Shown piece after piece: positions 1 to 8,320 of a stretch of 33,327 bases of DNA (position 1 is its first letter; every line of letters begins with the position of its first letter). The notes beneath the pieces are model-generated. The model saw only the letters and a program-made list of their open reading frames with translations, was not told where the DNA came from and ran no database searches. Source of the stretch: an uncultured Clostridia bacterium (GTDB taxonomy: Bacteria > Bacillota > Clostridia > TANB77 > CAG-508); NCBI GenBank assembly GCA_944388675.1, contig CALXJR010000005.1, forward strand, positions 1 through 33,327, written 5' to 3'. Position numbers and translations under genes: made by a program.

Positions 1-225
1 GAAAAAATAAGTAGAGAAAATAGAATGGTTCAAGCTCAATTTGATATGATAGAAATTACAGGAAGAATTTCCGGAGAAGTTAAAGATATTTTAACAAATA
101 ATGAAAAAGGTAAGATTCTTCAATCTATAGAAAATATTAATAATGATTTATCTGCTTTAGCTTCAAGTATGCGTGAATTAAGTGATGCTTTAAATTTAGA
201 TTTTAATAAAATAATAGGAGGTTAA
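1..225 (+). CDS. C-terminal part of an unknown protein
   Basis: The reading frame is open to the left edge, so this is probably the end of a longer gene; the first ATG inside the window is at 25. The visible 74 residues are mostly charged and helical-looking, with no membrane segment and no motif I recognise. The stop codon is one base before the ATG of the MazG-like gene, and the ribosome binding site of that gene (AGGAGG, 217-222) lies inside this gene's end, so the two are very likely co-transcribed and translationally linked. No function is assigned. Confidence 0.6.
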   Translation, partial: EKISRENRMVQAQFDMIEITGRISGEVKDILTNNEKGKILQSIENINNDLSALASSMRELSDALNLDFNKIIGG

Positions 226-226
226 T

Positions 227-907
227 ATGGGATTAACATTTGCACAATATGAAGATTCGGTTAAAGATAGCCTTGCTAAATATATTAGAGATAAAGAATC
301 GGATGATAAATATACGGAGCTTATTTTAGGTCTATATGAAGAAGCAGCAGAAGTTACCTCTCCTATAAGAAGAAGTATTAAAGGCAACTTTCATGAAGAA
401 GAAATAGATATTAGTCATTTAGGTGAAGAAGTAGGAGATGTACTTTGGTATATTTCTCAAATTTCTATTCAATTGCCTGACTGTAGTTTAACAAAGATTG
501 CATTAAAGAATTTAAAGAAAACACATTTGAATTACAGAAAAGATTTTAAAGCAGATGAGTCTATGAGTATATCTGCTTATACACAAGGTGTATTAGAAAC
601 ATATAGAACTGATTTACCATCTTTAAAACAAGATAGAGCAAGATTTTTCTGTTTAGGATTAATAAAAGAAATTGGAAAAGTATCAGAACTTTTTGGAGAA
701 CATAGAATTGATGGAAATGTCCTAAATATGTATAAAATAGAAGAAAAATTGGGAGATGCTTTATGGTATTTATCTGCTATTTCTGAAACATATGAATTAC
801 GTTTAGAAGACATTGCTTTAAATAATATTCAAAAAGTTCATGGCAGATATAATGTGGATGGAACTGTAAGAGCAAACAGTGACAATAAAGAAGAATTAGA
901 AATATAA
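227..907 (+). CDS. Tandem MazG-like nucleotide pyrophosphohydrolase
   Basis: This 226-residue protein holds two copies of a MazG-like helical domain. The family hydrolyses nucleoside triphosphates to monophosphate and pyrophosphate, using Mg2+ bound by an EExxE...ExxD motif. The first copy has EEAAE at residues 38-42 and EVGD at 68-71, so its metal site looks complete. The second copy aligns well (LGL at 143-145, LGDALWY at 175-181) but reads KEIGK at 147-151 and KLGD at 174-177, so three acidic positions have become lysine and it is probably not catalytic. The repeat may imitate the usual dimer within one chain. The ATG follows AGGAGG with ideal spacing. The gene appears to be the last of its operon, with a hairpin at 958-994. 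The substrate is unknown. Confidence 0.75.
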   Translation: MGLTFAQYEDSVKDSLAKYIRDKESDDKYTELILGLYEEAAEVTSPIRRSIKGNFHEEEIDISHLGEEVGDVLWYISQISIQLPDCSLTKIALKNLKKTHLNYRKDFKADESMSISAYTQGVLETYRTDLPSLKQDRARFFCLGLIKEIGKVSELFGEHRIDGNVLNMYKIEEKLGDALWYLSAISETYELRLEDIALNNIQKVHGRYNVDGTVRANSDNKEELEI

Positions 908-957
908 ATTTAGTAAGAAGTATTTTAGTGATTCAGAAAAAGAATTTTATTTTTGTT

Positions 958-994
958 ATAAGAAGTTGTCGCAAAATTTGCGACAACTTCTTAT
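958..994 (+). terminator. Long perfect hairpin after the MazG-like gene
   Basis: An 18-base arm (958-975) is repeated as its exact reverse complement (977-994) around a single base. The T-tract after it is poor, so it may be a stabilising 3' hairpin or a weak bidirectional terminator rather than a textbook one. Confidence 0.6.
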
Positions 995-1061
995 AGTATG
1001 AATTTTAAATTTAATAAAATAATTATAAAAAAAGAGAAAAAATAACAAAAAATTACTATTT

Positions 1062-1087
1062 TGTAACATTTAAAAATAATAATCGTC
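1062..1087 (+). promoter_or_regulatory. ECF-type sigma promoter (autoregulatory)
   Basis: TGTAAC (1062-1067) is followed after exactly 16 bases by CGTC (1084-1087). This is close to the -35/-10 pattern used by extracytoplasmic-function sigma factors of the SigW/SigM/SigX type in Firmicutes. It lies just upstream of an ECF sigma gene, so the natural reading is that the sigma factor transcribes its own operon. Confidence 0.65.
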
Positions 1088-1109
1088 TTAATAATAGAGG
1101 AGGCAAAAA

Positions 1110-1595
1110 GTGGATGCTATATATATAAAATATTATAAAAGCGTATATAACTTCTTATATAAATTAACTTATGATGTCGAGCTTTCTGAAGAACTAACAC
1201 AAGAAACTTTTTATACTGCAATAAAGAAAATAAATACACTAAAAAATAAAGAGAGTATTCGTACATGGTTATATCAAATTGCCAAAAATAAATGGAAAGA
1301 TTATTTAAAGAAAAATAAAAAAAGTAATGTTGATTTAGATGAGAATAACTTTGAAAATCTAGCAGCAAATTATAATTTAGAAGAAGATATGATTACTAAA
1401 GATAACATTATTGAATTGTTTAAAAAGATACATATGTTAGATATTGATACCAGAGAAATTATTTATTTGAAGCTTATAAGAAATTTTACTTTTAAAGAAA
1501 TATCCCAAATATTAGGAAAAAATGAAGAGTGGGCTAGGACTAAATTTTATAGGGGTAAAATAAAATTAAAGGAGAGTTTAAAAAATGAAAAATGA
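1110..1595 (+). CDS. ECF-family RNA polymerase sigma factor
   Basis: A 161-residue sigma-70 family protein with only regions 2 and 4, the size typical of ECF sigma factors. Region 2 spans about residues 5-70, with the core-binding motif ELTQETFYTA and a following TWLYQIAKNKWKDY stretch. Region 4 spans about 108-158, with a helix-turn-helix around FTFKEISQILGK and EEWARTKFYRGK. The start is a GTG at 1110 behind GAGGAGG (1097-1103). Its end overlaps the anti-sigma gene by 11 bases, so the two are translationally coupled. The TGTAAC-N16-CGTC promoter in front suggests positive autoregulation. The inducing stress cannot be read from sequence. Confidence 0.9.
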   Translation: MDAIYIKYYKSVYNFLYKLTYDVELSEELTQETFYTAIKKINTLKNKESIRTWLYQIAKNKWKDYLKKNKKSNVDLDENNFENLAANYNLEEDMITKDNIIELFKKIHMLDIDTREIIYLKLIRNFTFKEISQILGKNEEWARTKFYRGKIKLKESLKNEK

Positions 1596-2556
1596 ATGTG
1601 ATATAGTTAAAGATTTGCTCCCAAGCTATGTTGCGGATTTATTAAGCACTAATACTAATCAATTTGTAAAAGAACATCTTGATTCTTGCCAAAAATGTAG
1701 AAAATTATACGAAGGAATGAAGAAAACAAATTGTGATAATGAAGAAGAAGAACAAATTGAAATCAAACACTTAAAAAAATATAATAGACATATGTTTATC
1801 TTAAAAGTAATATTGGTAATTTTAGCTTTAATTATTATTATTTTACCATTAATTATTTTTATTAAATTTTATATAAATACCAATGTTGCAAGTAAAGCTA
1901 TAAACAATGTTAATGAATATAAAAATGCAAGTAACTATTTATTACAAATAACTGAAAATAGAATTGATTTTGAAAGAAACAAAGAACAATTTTATATTTC
2001 AAAGTATTTTTATAAAGATGGACAATATAAAACAGAAACACATTTTTATAGTCCAAATGTTACTGTAGGAAACCCAGATACATTTGAATATGGCGTGATT
2101 AATTCTAAAGAAAAAACAGAAATTGAAGAAAATCAAAAATTATGCTATAACATAAAATCAAATTACATTTTCCGAAGAGAAAGTGAATTTTTAGATTTAT
2201 TGATGATAGCATTACAACCATTTAGCGAGGATATTGGACCATTAATTAATATATGGGTTCGAGCAGGATATAAACTTAGAACAGATACATATAATGGAAA
2301 AAAGTGTTATGTTTTAAAAACTGATAGTAAAACATCATATAAAGAAATATGGATTGATAAAGAAAAAAACACATTAATAAGAACTATTGAGGAAATTTAT
2401 AATAAGTCTTACAGAGAAAAAACATATTCTATAAAAACTGATGTTGTAACAAATGAAGATGTGACTTTGCCAGATCTTTCAGGTTATACAATAAAAAATA
2501 TTGAAAATAATATACCAGATAAAGATATAGAAATATATGAACAATTAGTAATATAA
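1585..2556 (+). CDS. Transmembrane anti-sigma factor with ZAS (zf-HC2) motif
   Basis: This 323-residue protein starts inside the end of the sigma gene and is its presumed cognate inhibitor. The N-terminal cytoplasmic domain has Cys5 and the H-x3-C-x2-C motif (HLDSCQKC, about residues 31-38), the zinc-binding anti-sigma signature. One strongly hydrophobic segment lies at about 72-95. The roughly 225 residues after it would be outside the cell and contain short beta-rich stretches similar in style to the RseB/LolA-like sensor domains of other anti-sigma factors, although that resemblance is weak. It would hold the sigma factor at the membrane until an envelope signal releases it. Confidence 0.85.
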   Translation: MKNECDIVKDLLPSYVADLLSTNTNQFVKEHLDSCQKCRKLYEGMKKTNCDNEEEEQIEIKHLKKYNRHMFILKVILVILALIIIILPLIIFIKFYINTNVASKAINNVNEYKNASNYLLQITENRIDFERNKEQFYISKYFYKDGQYKTETHFYSPNVTVGNPDTFEYGVINSKEKTEIEENQKLCYNIKSNYIFRRESEFLDLLMIALQPFSEDIGPLINIWVRAGYKLRTDTYNGKKCYVLKTDSKTSYKEIWIDKEKNTLIRTIEEIYNKSYREKTYSIKTDVVTNEDVTLPDLSGYTIKNIENNIPDKDIEIYEQLVI

Positions 2557-2712
2557 TATATATGCTGAATAAGAAACAATACTTTATAAATTATTATTTA
2601 AAAGAATGATTTAAGTATTATTTCAAATAAATAGAAAAATATAAATTTTGTAGCATGCACTCAGATAAATATTTTATATTCTATAATATTATGTTGAGAG
2701 GAGGTGGAAAAT

Positions 2713-3222
2713 ATGAAAAAAAGTAAAATTATATTAATCATAATACTATTAATATTGATAGTAGTTCCTCTAAGCGTGTTTGCAATTCCAAACATTATTG
2801 AAAGAATTCCAATTGTAGAATATGGCTCTGAAGATATCAAAAACGAAAAGTTAAGTGAAAAATCACCATATGTCGAAAATCCTAATCTAAATTATAGGTC
2901 AACCTCAGAAGACTTGACAAATCCAGATACTGAAACAAATAGTGAATATCAAGATAGAGTAAAAAAAGTAGAAAATATAATGTTAAAATATTATCCAAAT
3001 GAATGTAGCAAACTTCAAAAAGAATTTGAAAATACACATACTATTAATGAATTTGAAGGACCTTATGTAGATTTATATAATTTAATACTTGATGTAATTG
3101 AAAAAGAGGATTTATCAGAAGAAGATAGAAATCTTCTAAAGAATTATATGATAGAAGATGCAGTACCTTTAACAAGTAATACTGAATTGATGACAAGAAT
3201 TAATACAATTTGTAACAATTAA
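2713..3222 (+). CDS. Exported or membrane-anchored protein, unknown function
   Basis: An ATG at 2713 preceded by AGGAGGTG (2699-2706) at normal spacing is the better start. An upstream in-frame GTG at 2704 lies inside the ribosome binding site and is unlikely. The 169-residue product begins with a lysine pair and a hydrophobic stretch ending in VFA, so it is either a secreted protein with a signal peptide or an N-anchored one. The rest is acidic and hydrophilic with many Asn, Glu and Asp. It has no recognised domain. It lies 156 bases after the anti-sigma gene and could be a target or partner of that system, but I see no ECF promoter in front of it. Confidence 0.7.
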   Translation: MKKSKIILIIILLILIVVPLSVFAIPNIIERIPIVEYGSEDIKNEKLSEKSPYVENPNLNYRSTSEDLTNPDTETNSEYQDRVKKVENIMLKYYPNECSKLQKEFENTHTINEFEGPYVDLYNLILDVIEKEDLSEEDRNLLKNYMIEDAVPLTSNTELMTRINTICNN

Positions 3223-3363
3223 CATTTTTATTTAACTAATTTTTAATATAGGAAACGGTTTTTCATTATTAAAGTTTTTTATTACTTGTACTTTACATGT
3301 TTTTATGACAAAATTACATAATGTAATACAAATATGTATTATAGAAAAAATATGGAGTTTATG

Positions 3364-3972
3364 ATGAGAGATATAAATATAGAATTAGAAAAGTTTAAAA
3401 AATTTAAAAGTAATTATAATTTTAAACAAAAGGAAATTGAAGAAATTAATGGAAAACAATATTGTGAAGGAGAACCTTTATTAGATGAGGAAGGTAAAGA
3501 AATAGGAGATTGTGAAAAATGGATTAATGTTGGTTATAAGTACAAAGGACCTTATGCAAAGGTATTATCAAATTTATTTCCATATGAGTTTGAATTCAAA
3601 GGTAAAAAATTAAAAAGTATTGAATCTTTTTTCCAAGGAATAAAGTTTAAAGATATAGATATGCAAAATCTAGTATTTAATTACAGTGGCCTAGATTCAA
3701 ATCATATAAAAGTTTGTAATGGATATGACTGGAAACAAAACGGAATACTTTTCTGGCAAGGAGAAGAAATAAACAGGTTTAGTAAAGAATATGATGACTT
3801 AGTTGATGAATTATATATATCTGCCATACAAAATCCCCTATATAGAAATATATTAAAAACAACAAATAGAGATATTATACATACAATGGGAGGAGAAACA
3901 AAAGAAGAAACAGTATTTACAAGATATGAATTTGAATTACAATTAAATTGTTTAAAAGATTTTTTAAAATAA
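3364..3972 (+). CDS. Divergent NADAR (YbiA/DUF1768-like) family protein
   Basis: The central part carries the NADAR opening motif LSNLFPYEFEF followed by a Gly-Lys turn and SIESFFQGIKF, matching the family pattern LSNFYP...VEHYYQAxKF. Towards the end, QNPLYRNILKTTNRDIIH matches the QNPxLxxxLLxTG region. NADAR proteins are N-glycosidases acting on ADP-ribose linked bases or on riboflavin intermediates, and several occur in defence or NAD-related loci. GGAG at 3354-3357 is spaced 6 bases from ATG 3364 and 3 from ATG 3361, so one of these is the start rather than the ATGs at 3334 or 3352. The first 50 residues before the domain are charged and of unknown role. The family call is by motif only. 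Confidence 0.55.
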   Translation: MRDINIELEKFKKFKSNYNFKQKEIEEINGKQYCEGEPLLDEEGKEIGDCEKWINVGYKYKGPYAKVLSNLFPYEFEFKGKKLKSIESFFQGIKFKDIDMQNLVFNYSGLDSNHIKVCNGYDWKQNGILFWQGEEINRFSKEYDDLVDELYISAIQNPLYRNILKTTNRDIIHTMGGETKEETVFTRYEFELQLNCLKDFLK

Positions 3973-4004
3973 GGGAAATTATGTATAGAACCAAATATTT
4001 ACGA

Positions 4005-4033
4005 TTTACATTTACATAATAATGTGATATAAT
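4005..4033 (+). promoter_or_regulatory. SigA-type promoter for the XRE gene
   Basis: TTTACA (4005-4010), a 17-base spacer and a perfect TATAAT (4028-4033) lie 70 bases before the XRE regulator start. This is close to the consensus vegetative promoter. Confidence 0.7.
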
Positions 4034-4102
4034 TATTTTGTTTTTTATACGTTATCGTTATTGTACGAATCACAGTCTTTAAGTTAATACAAGGAGGCTA
4101 TT

Positions 4103-4402
4103 ATGAAAAAGGATACTTTATATAAAGTCCTTAGAATTGTAAGGATTGCAAATAATGTATCACAAGCGCAAGTTGCAAGCAAAATAAAACTCAGTAAAAG
4201 CTACTTTTGCGAGATTGAAAATGGCAAAAGGAGCACTTCCGATTTGGAAATGTTGGAAAAACTTGCCAAGCACTACAATCTTAAACTTGTTCAGCTTGTC
4301 CAGTTAGCAGAATATTATGACGAAATGGAATGTGATGATTTCAAAAAGTATCGGCTTACACTTATGCAGACATTGGAAATGATTTCAAGCAATCTCGATT
4401 GA
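4103..4402 (+). CDS. XRE-family helix-turn-helix regulator
   Basis: A 99-residue protein with a Cro/CI-type helix-turn-helix at about residues 9-66: VSQAQVASKIKLSKSYFCEIENGKR holds the two helices and turn, here cited by its residues 19-43. The C-terminal third is acidic and helical and may dimerise. AGGAGG is well placed before the ATG. Its codons are visibly richer in G and C than the neighbouring genes, and it has its own consensus promoter and a very stable terminator, so it looks like a self-contained single-gene unit gained by transfer. Such small regulators often belong to mobile elements, but no integrase or phage gene is beside it. Confidence 0.85.
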   Translation: MKKDTLYKVLRIVRIANNVSQAQVASKIKLSKSYFCEIENGKRSTSDLEMLEKLAKHYNLKLVQLVQLAEYYDEMECDDFKKYRLTLMQTLEMISSNLD

Positions 4403-4410
4403 AAAATGTT

Positions 4411-4450
4411 CCCCCTCAAATGTTAAAGATTATCTTAACGTTTGAGGGGG
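4411..4450 (+). terminator. Strong intrinsic terminator after the XRE gene
   Basis: CCCCCTCAAA-T-GTTAA pairs with TTAAC-G-TTTGAGGGGG, a 16-pair stem with one G-T pair and a short loop, followed by CATTTTAATTTATT. It is among the most stable hairpins in the window. Confidence 0.85.
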
Positions 4451-4576
4451 CATTTTAATTTATTCAACTGCTGATGTAAATGATTATATATAAACTTTAT
4501 AAATTATTTGAATTACACGTATTGTGGAGTGAAAAATTACAGTTTAGTTAGTTTCTAATGAAAAAATTAAAATTTT

Positions 4577-4601
4577 TGTAACAAAATATTTTTTTTGAGT
4601 C
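4577..4601 (+). promoter_or_regulatory. Probable degraded ECF promoter
   Basis: TGTAAC (4577-4582) is followed after 15 bases by AGTC (4598-4601), where the intact promoter at 1062 has 16 bases and CGTC. The position in front of a broken ECF sigma gene suggests a decayed copy of the same promoter type. Confidence 0.4.
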
Positions 4602-4624
4602 TATATTAGTGAGAGGAAAAATTA

Positions 4625-4987
4625 ATGGAAGACATATATCAAGAATATTCAAAAGCAGTATATAATTATTTACTATCATTAACTAAAAATAAACATATAG
4701 CTGAAGAATTAGTTCAAGAAACTTTTTATAGTGCTGTAAAAAACATAAATAATTTTAAAAATGAATCAAGTGTTAAAACTTGGCTTTATAAAATAGCAAA
4801 AAATAAATGGATTGATTATTATAAAAAAAATAAAAAATCAAAAGAGATATCTATAAATGAGGATAGTAAAGAGTTATTAAAATGTTTAAAAAAATATTGG
4901 AAAAAGGTGCACCATACTTTTATGAATGGGCTAGAGAAGGAGGAATTAAAATTGCCTAGTTTATTTGAAATAGAGTTAATTTTTTAA
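4625..4987 (+). pseudogene. Truncated ECF sigma factor (region 2 only)
   Basis: The first 73 or so residues are clearly a paralogue of the sigma factor at 1110: both read EEL-x-QETFY, then TWLY-x-IAKNKW and YKKNKKS. After that the frame loses any region 4. In the +1 frame after a run of seven A (about 4886-4892) the sequence reads through EWAREGG and stops at a TAG, which may be a remnant of the EEWARTKF region, but the intervening part is too short. A frameshift in the A-run plus an internal deletion would explain it. The product, if made, could bind core polymerase but not the -35 element. The start has a GAGAGG ribosome binding site. Confidence 0.65.
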
Positions 4988-5069
4988 AAGTAAAATAAAA
5001 AAATAAAAAATTAAATAAAAGATTTTTACAGAAAATAAAAATTTTTAAATTTATTAAATTTAGTTTTAA

Positions 5070-5724
5070 TAATTTTATATAATTTAAAATTTTAAAACCG
5101 AACATTTGAACTTTTTAAATTTAAATAAAATTTTTTAATTAAAAATTATTATAAAATTTAAAGAGTAAATTTTAATTTATATTTTATATTTTAAAACTAA
5201 TTTAATATTTTAATTATGATAAAAAATATTAAGCTAAACTAAATTATATATGAACTATAAATATAATTTTAAGATTATAAAAATTTTAGATATTAATAAC
5301 TTATTAACATTTTACAAAACGTCAGAATCGATTTTAAGACGTTTTTATAAAATAGACATATAGTTTTATGTCTAAAAAATAAGGCAATTTCAGTGTATAA
5401 AGGATTTTTGAGACTTTTAATAAAAAATATGTAAATGTTATAAATTTATATAAGAATAAATTAATTAATAATTAATTATTAAAAATAAAAAATAAAATAA
5501 ATTACAATACAATATAAATTATCATATAAATTAAAAGATAATAAAAAACAACGCATGAGAATACATTTTAAAGAGTTTTTAAAATATAAATAACAAGTTA
5601 TATGTTTAAAATAATAGTTAAATCATGCAAGATATCAAGACTTAGCAAAATTCGCAGGAGGAGTACCAAAATAGTGTACTTCTATATTTATTTCTATTCA
5701 TCATTGCACAAAATTTTGATAATA
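5070..5724 (+). repeat. Long AT-rich repeat, copy A
   Basis: The interval 4988-5854 has no ordinary gene; most of it is this repeat, the partner of 7630-8424. From about 5339 to the end the two copies match with only about nine substitutions and two short indels over some 380 bases by eye; the part before 5339 is more diverged. A two-hairpin unit is visible: AAACGTC (5317-5323) pairs with GACGTTT (5338-5344), then AGACATA (5354-5360) pairs with TATGTCT (5367-5373). A related unit follows at about 5548-5620. The copy stops in the middle of a palindrome that is complete in copy B, so copy A seems truncated on the right. Confidence 0.8.
5618..5674 (+). other. Short open frame at the end of repeat copy A
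   Basis: Between two stops lies an 18-codon frame reading LNHARYQDLAKFAGGVPK and then TAG. It has no usual start codon. The same frame is present in copy B at 8321-8377 and the four base differences between the copies are all third-position and synonymous. It may be the last exon-like relic or tail of a former gene. I do not recognise the protein. Confidence 0.45.
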
Positions 5725-5765
5725 TAAGCCAAATATAAAATATATAAGAATATATGATTTTATTA

Positions 5766-5795
5766 AAAGATGCTATAATAAATTTTAGCATCTTT
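5766..5795 (+). terminator. Intrinsic terminator before the AlbA_2 gene
   Basis: AAAGATGCTA (5766-5775) pairs perfectly with TAGCATCTTT (5786-5795) across a 10-base loop, followed by GTATG and a run of seven T. It would end any transcript coming out of repeat copy A. Confidence 0.75.
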
Positions 5796-5816
5796 GTATG
5801 TTTTTTTACAGAACTA

Positions 5817-5825
5817 TGGTATAAT
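5817..5825 (+). promoter_or_regulatory. Extended -10 promoter of the AlbA_2 pseudogene
   Basis: TGGTATAAT is a perfect extended -10 element placed about 30 bases before the ATG at 5855 and directly after the terminator; no good -35 element is seen at 17 bases. Confidence 0.55.
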
Positions 5826-5854
5826 GACTTCAAAATATTTTTGGGAGGTACTAT

Positions 5855-7254
5855 ATGGGAGAAGAAAATGAAAAAATTGAATTTAAAACATCAACAGCGG
5901 AATTGCAATCCGCATTAGATTCAATAGTTGCAATATTAAATAAACATCAAAAAGGAATTTTATATTTTGGCATAAAAAATGATGGAACTCCTGTCGGACA
6001 AGTTATAGGAAAAAATACATTAAGAGATATTTCGAGAACAATCACTGATCATATTGAGCCAAGAATATTTCCAATAGTAGAAAAGGTTATATTAAGTGGT
6101 AAAGAATGTATCAAAGTTGAATTTGAAGGCAATGATGTACCCTATTTTGCAAATGGTAGAGCTTTTATAAGAGTATCCGATTAAGATAAAAAAATAACAC
6201 AAAATGAATTGAAGAAAATGATATTACAGACAGAAAGAAAAAATAACAAATGGGAAGAACTACCTAGTAACATTGCACTTGATGATATAGATGAAGAAAC
6301 TTTAAAAAAGTTTATAGAAAAAGGAAATAAAAAAGGAAGGATAAATTACGAATATACTAGTAAAGAAGATATTTTAAAAAGACTAAATTTAATAGATAAT
6401 AATGGAAAAATTAAAAATGCAGGAAATATTTTATTTGGAAAGAATCCTAATGTAGAATTACGAGGAGCTATTTTTGCAACAGAAGAAAAAACTACATTTT
6501 TAGATATGCAAGACTATAACGGTAACATATTTAAACTAATTGATATTGGAGAACAGTATATAAGTAAAAATATAAGATGGAGTGCAAACTTTAATACAGG
6601 CAGTTTTGCAAGAGAAGATGTTCCAGAAATTCCTATGACAGCTATAAGAGAAGCTCTTTGCAATGCTTTTCGGACATAGAGATTGGGAAGAACCATATAG
6701 TGTAAATATTGCTATTTATAGTAACAGAATAGAAATTGATAACCCAGGACATTTTACTGAAGAAGCAACACCAAACGACTATATAGAAAAACAAGAATCA
6801 TCAAGACCTAGAAATCCATTAATTGTAAAAATACTTTATTTATCAGGTGAGATTGAAACCTGGGGAACTGGATTAAGAAAAATTTATAGTGTTTGTAAAA
6901 AAGAAAATTTAAAAGTTGAATTTGAGGATAGAAAACTAGCCTTTTTTGTTGTATTTTATAGAAAAGATTTGGATAAATTAGTAGAAAATACAGAAAAGAA
7001 TTTAAGCAATAAAGTTGAAAGTAAAGTTGAAAGTAAAGTTGAAAGTAAATTGACATTAAACCAAAAGAAAATATTAGAATTAATAAGTTTAAATCCTAAT
7101 ATTATCTTATCAGAATTGTCACGGACAAGTTGGAATTTCAGTGACGTCTGTATCAAATAATTTAAAAAAATTAACAGAAAAAGGGATTATAAAAAGAATA
7201 GGCGCTGATAAGAATGGATATTGGCAAATTATTAAGAGCAATAAAAATAATTAA
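5855..7254 (+). pseudogene. Broken AlbA_2/COG2865-type transcriptional regulator (RecG-related ATP-binding protein)
   Basis: Joined across three lesions this makes one protein of about 465 residues of the COG2865 type: an N-terminal AlbA_2 (Schlafen-like AAA_4) domain with EFKTS and a GILYFGIKNDG segment, a central ATP-binding-like part with IREALCNAF-GHRDW and the GTGLRKI motif, a linker of repeated KVES, and a C-terminal winged helix ending in GYWQIIKSNKNN. Lesion one is a TAA at 6182-6184 where the family has an acidic residue (SD-x-DKKIT). Lesion two is a one-base insertion near 6670, just before CGGACA. Lesion three is a one-base insertion near 7121, again just before CGGACA. The start has GGGAGG spacing. 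It lies between repeat copies A and B. Confidence 0.8.
7014..7049 (+). repeat. 12-base tandem repeat encoding KVES
   Basis: GTTGAAAGTAAA occurs three times in perfect tandem, giving a repeated Lys-Val-Glu-Ser linker. Variable KVES runs are usual in this regulator family and probably expand or shrink by slippage. Confidence 0.85.
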
Positions 7255-7288
7255 AAAAGAAACTAAGAATTTTAAAATTAAAAAGAAT

Positions 7289-7317
7289 AAGGTTGTTGCA
7301 AATTTTGCAATAGCCTT
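7289..7317 (+). terminator. Hairpin after the AlbA_2 pseudogene
   Basis: AAGGTTGTTGCAAA pairs with TTTGCAATAGCCTT using two G-T pairs that work only in the plus-strand RNA, which fits a terminator for the gene ending at 7254. The following T-tract is weak. Confidence 0.6.
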
Positions 7318-8320
7318 AATACATTTAATTAAGCTAATAAAATGAATATAAGGAAATTTTTAAAGTTATATAATTGAGCAGGGAGTGGGGGAATAGAAAA
7401 TTTTTGTAATTATAAAAAATAAAAAAAATTAATTTTTTATTTAAACGAAAAATTATTAAAAAAAAATAAAATAAATTACAAAAATAAATATATGTTTTTG
7501 ACTTTAATTTCAAAATAATATTAATAAAAAATATTCAATAAATTAAAAAAAGTAAAATTAAAAATGTTAAAAATAAATTAAATGAAAAATTTTTTTATTA
7601 AAGCTAAAAATTATTAAATTAAAAAAATTTTAGTTTTGATAATTTTATATAATTTAAAATTTTAAAACCGAACATTTGAACTTTTAAAATTATTATAAAG
7701 TTTAAATTGAATATATTGATTTATAATTATAGATTGTAAAACTAATTTAATATTTTAATTGTGATTAAAAAATATTAAACTATAATAAATTATATATAAA
7801 TTATAAATATAAATTTAAGAATATAAATTTTAAATACTAATAACATATTAGCATTTTACTAAGCATCAGGATCGATTTTAAGACATTTTTATAATCTAGT
7901 AATAAAGTTACATGTCTAATAATTATCTAATATAATAAAATATTAAAAAATATTAATAAGTTTTTTTAAAAATGCCTAATTTTAGGTACTTTAGAAAATT
8001 TGCTAAAAATGGCTAAAAATATGACGCACGAGAATGCGTTTTAAGGCGTTTTTATAAAATAGACATATAGTTTTTATGTCTAAAAAATAAGGCAATTTCA
8101 GTGTATAAAGAAATTTTGAGACTTTTAATAAAAAATATGTAAATGTTATAAATTTATATAAGAATAAATTAATTAATAATTAATTATTAAAAATAAAAAA
8201 TAAAATAAATTACAATATAAATTATCATATAAATTAAAAGATAATAAAAAACAACGCATGAGAATACAGTTTAAAGAGTTTTTAAAATATAAATAACAAG
8301 TTATATGTTTAAAATAATAG

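Noticed and set aside
5642-5833. A 63-codon minus-strand frame in copy A
   Set aside because: It overlaps the repeat tail and a terminator and is not supported by copy B.
6660-7130. Programmed frameshifting in the AlbA_2 gene
   Set aside because: There is no slippery heptamer or downstream structure, and a plain stop codon breaks the same gene, so decay is simpler.
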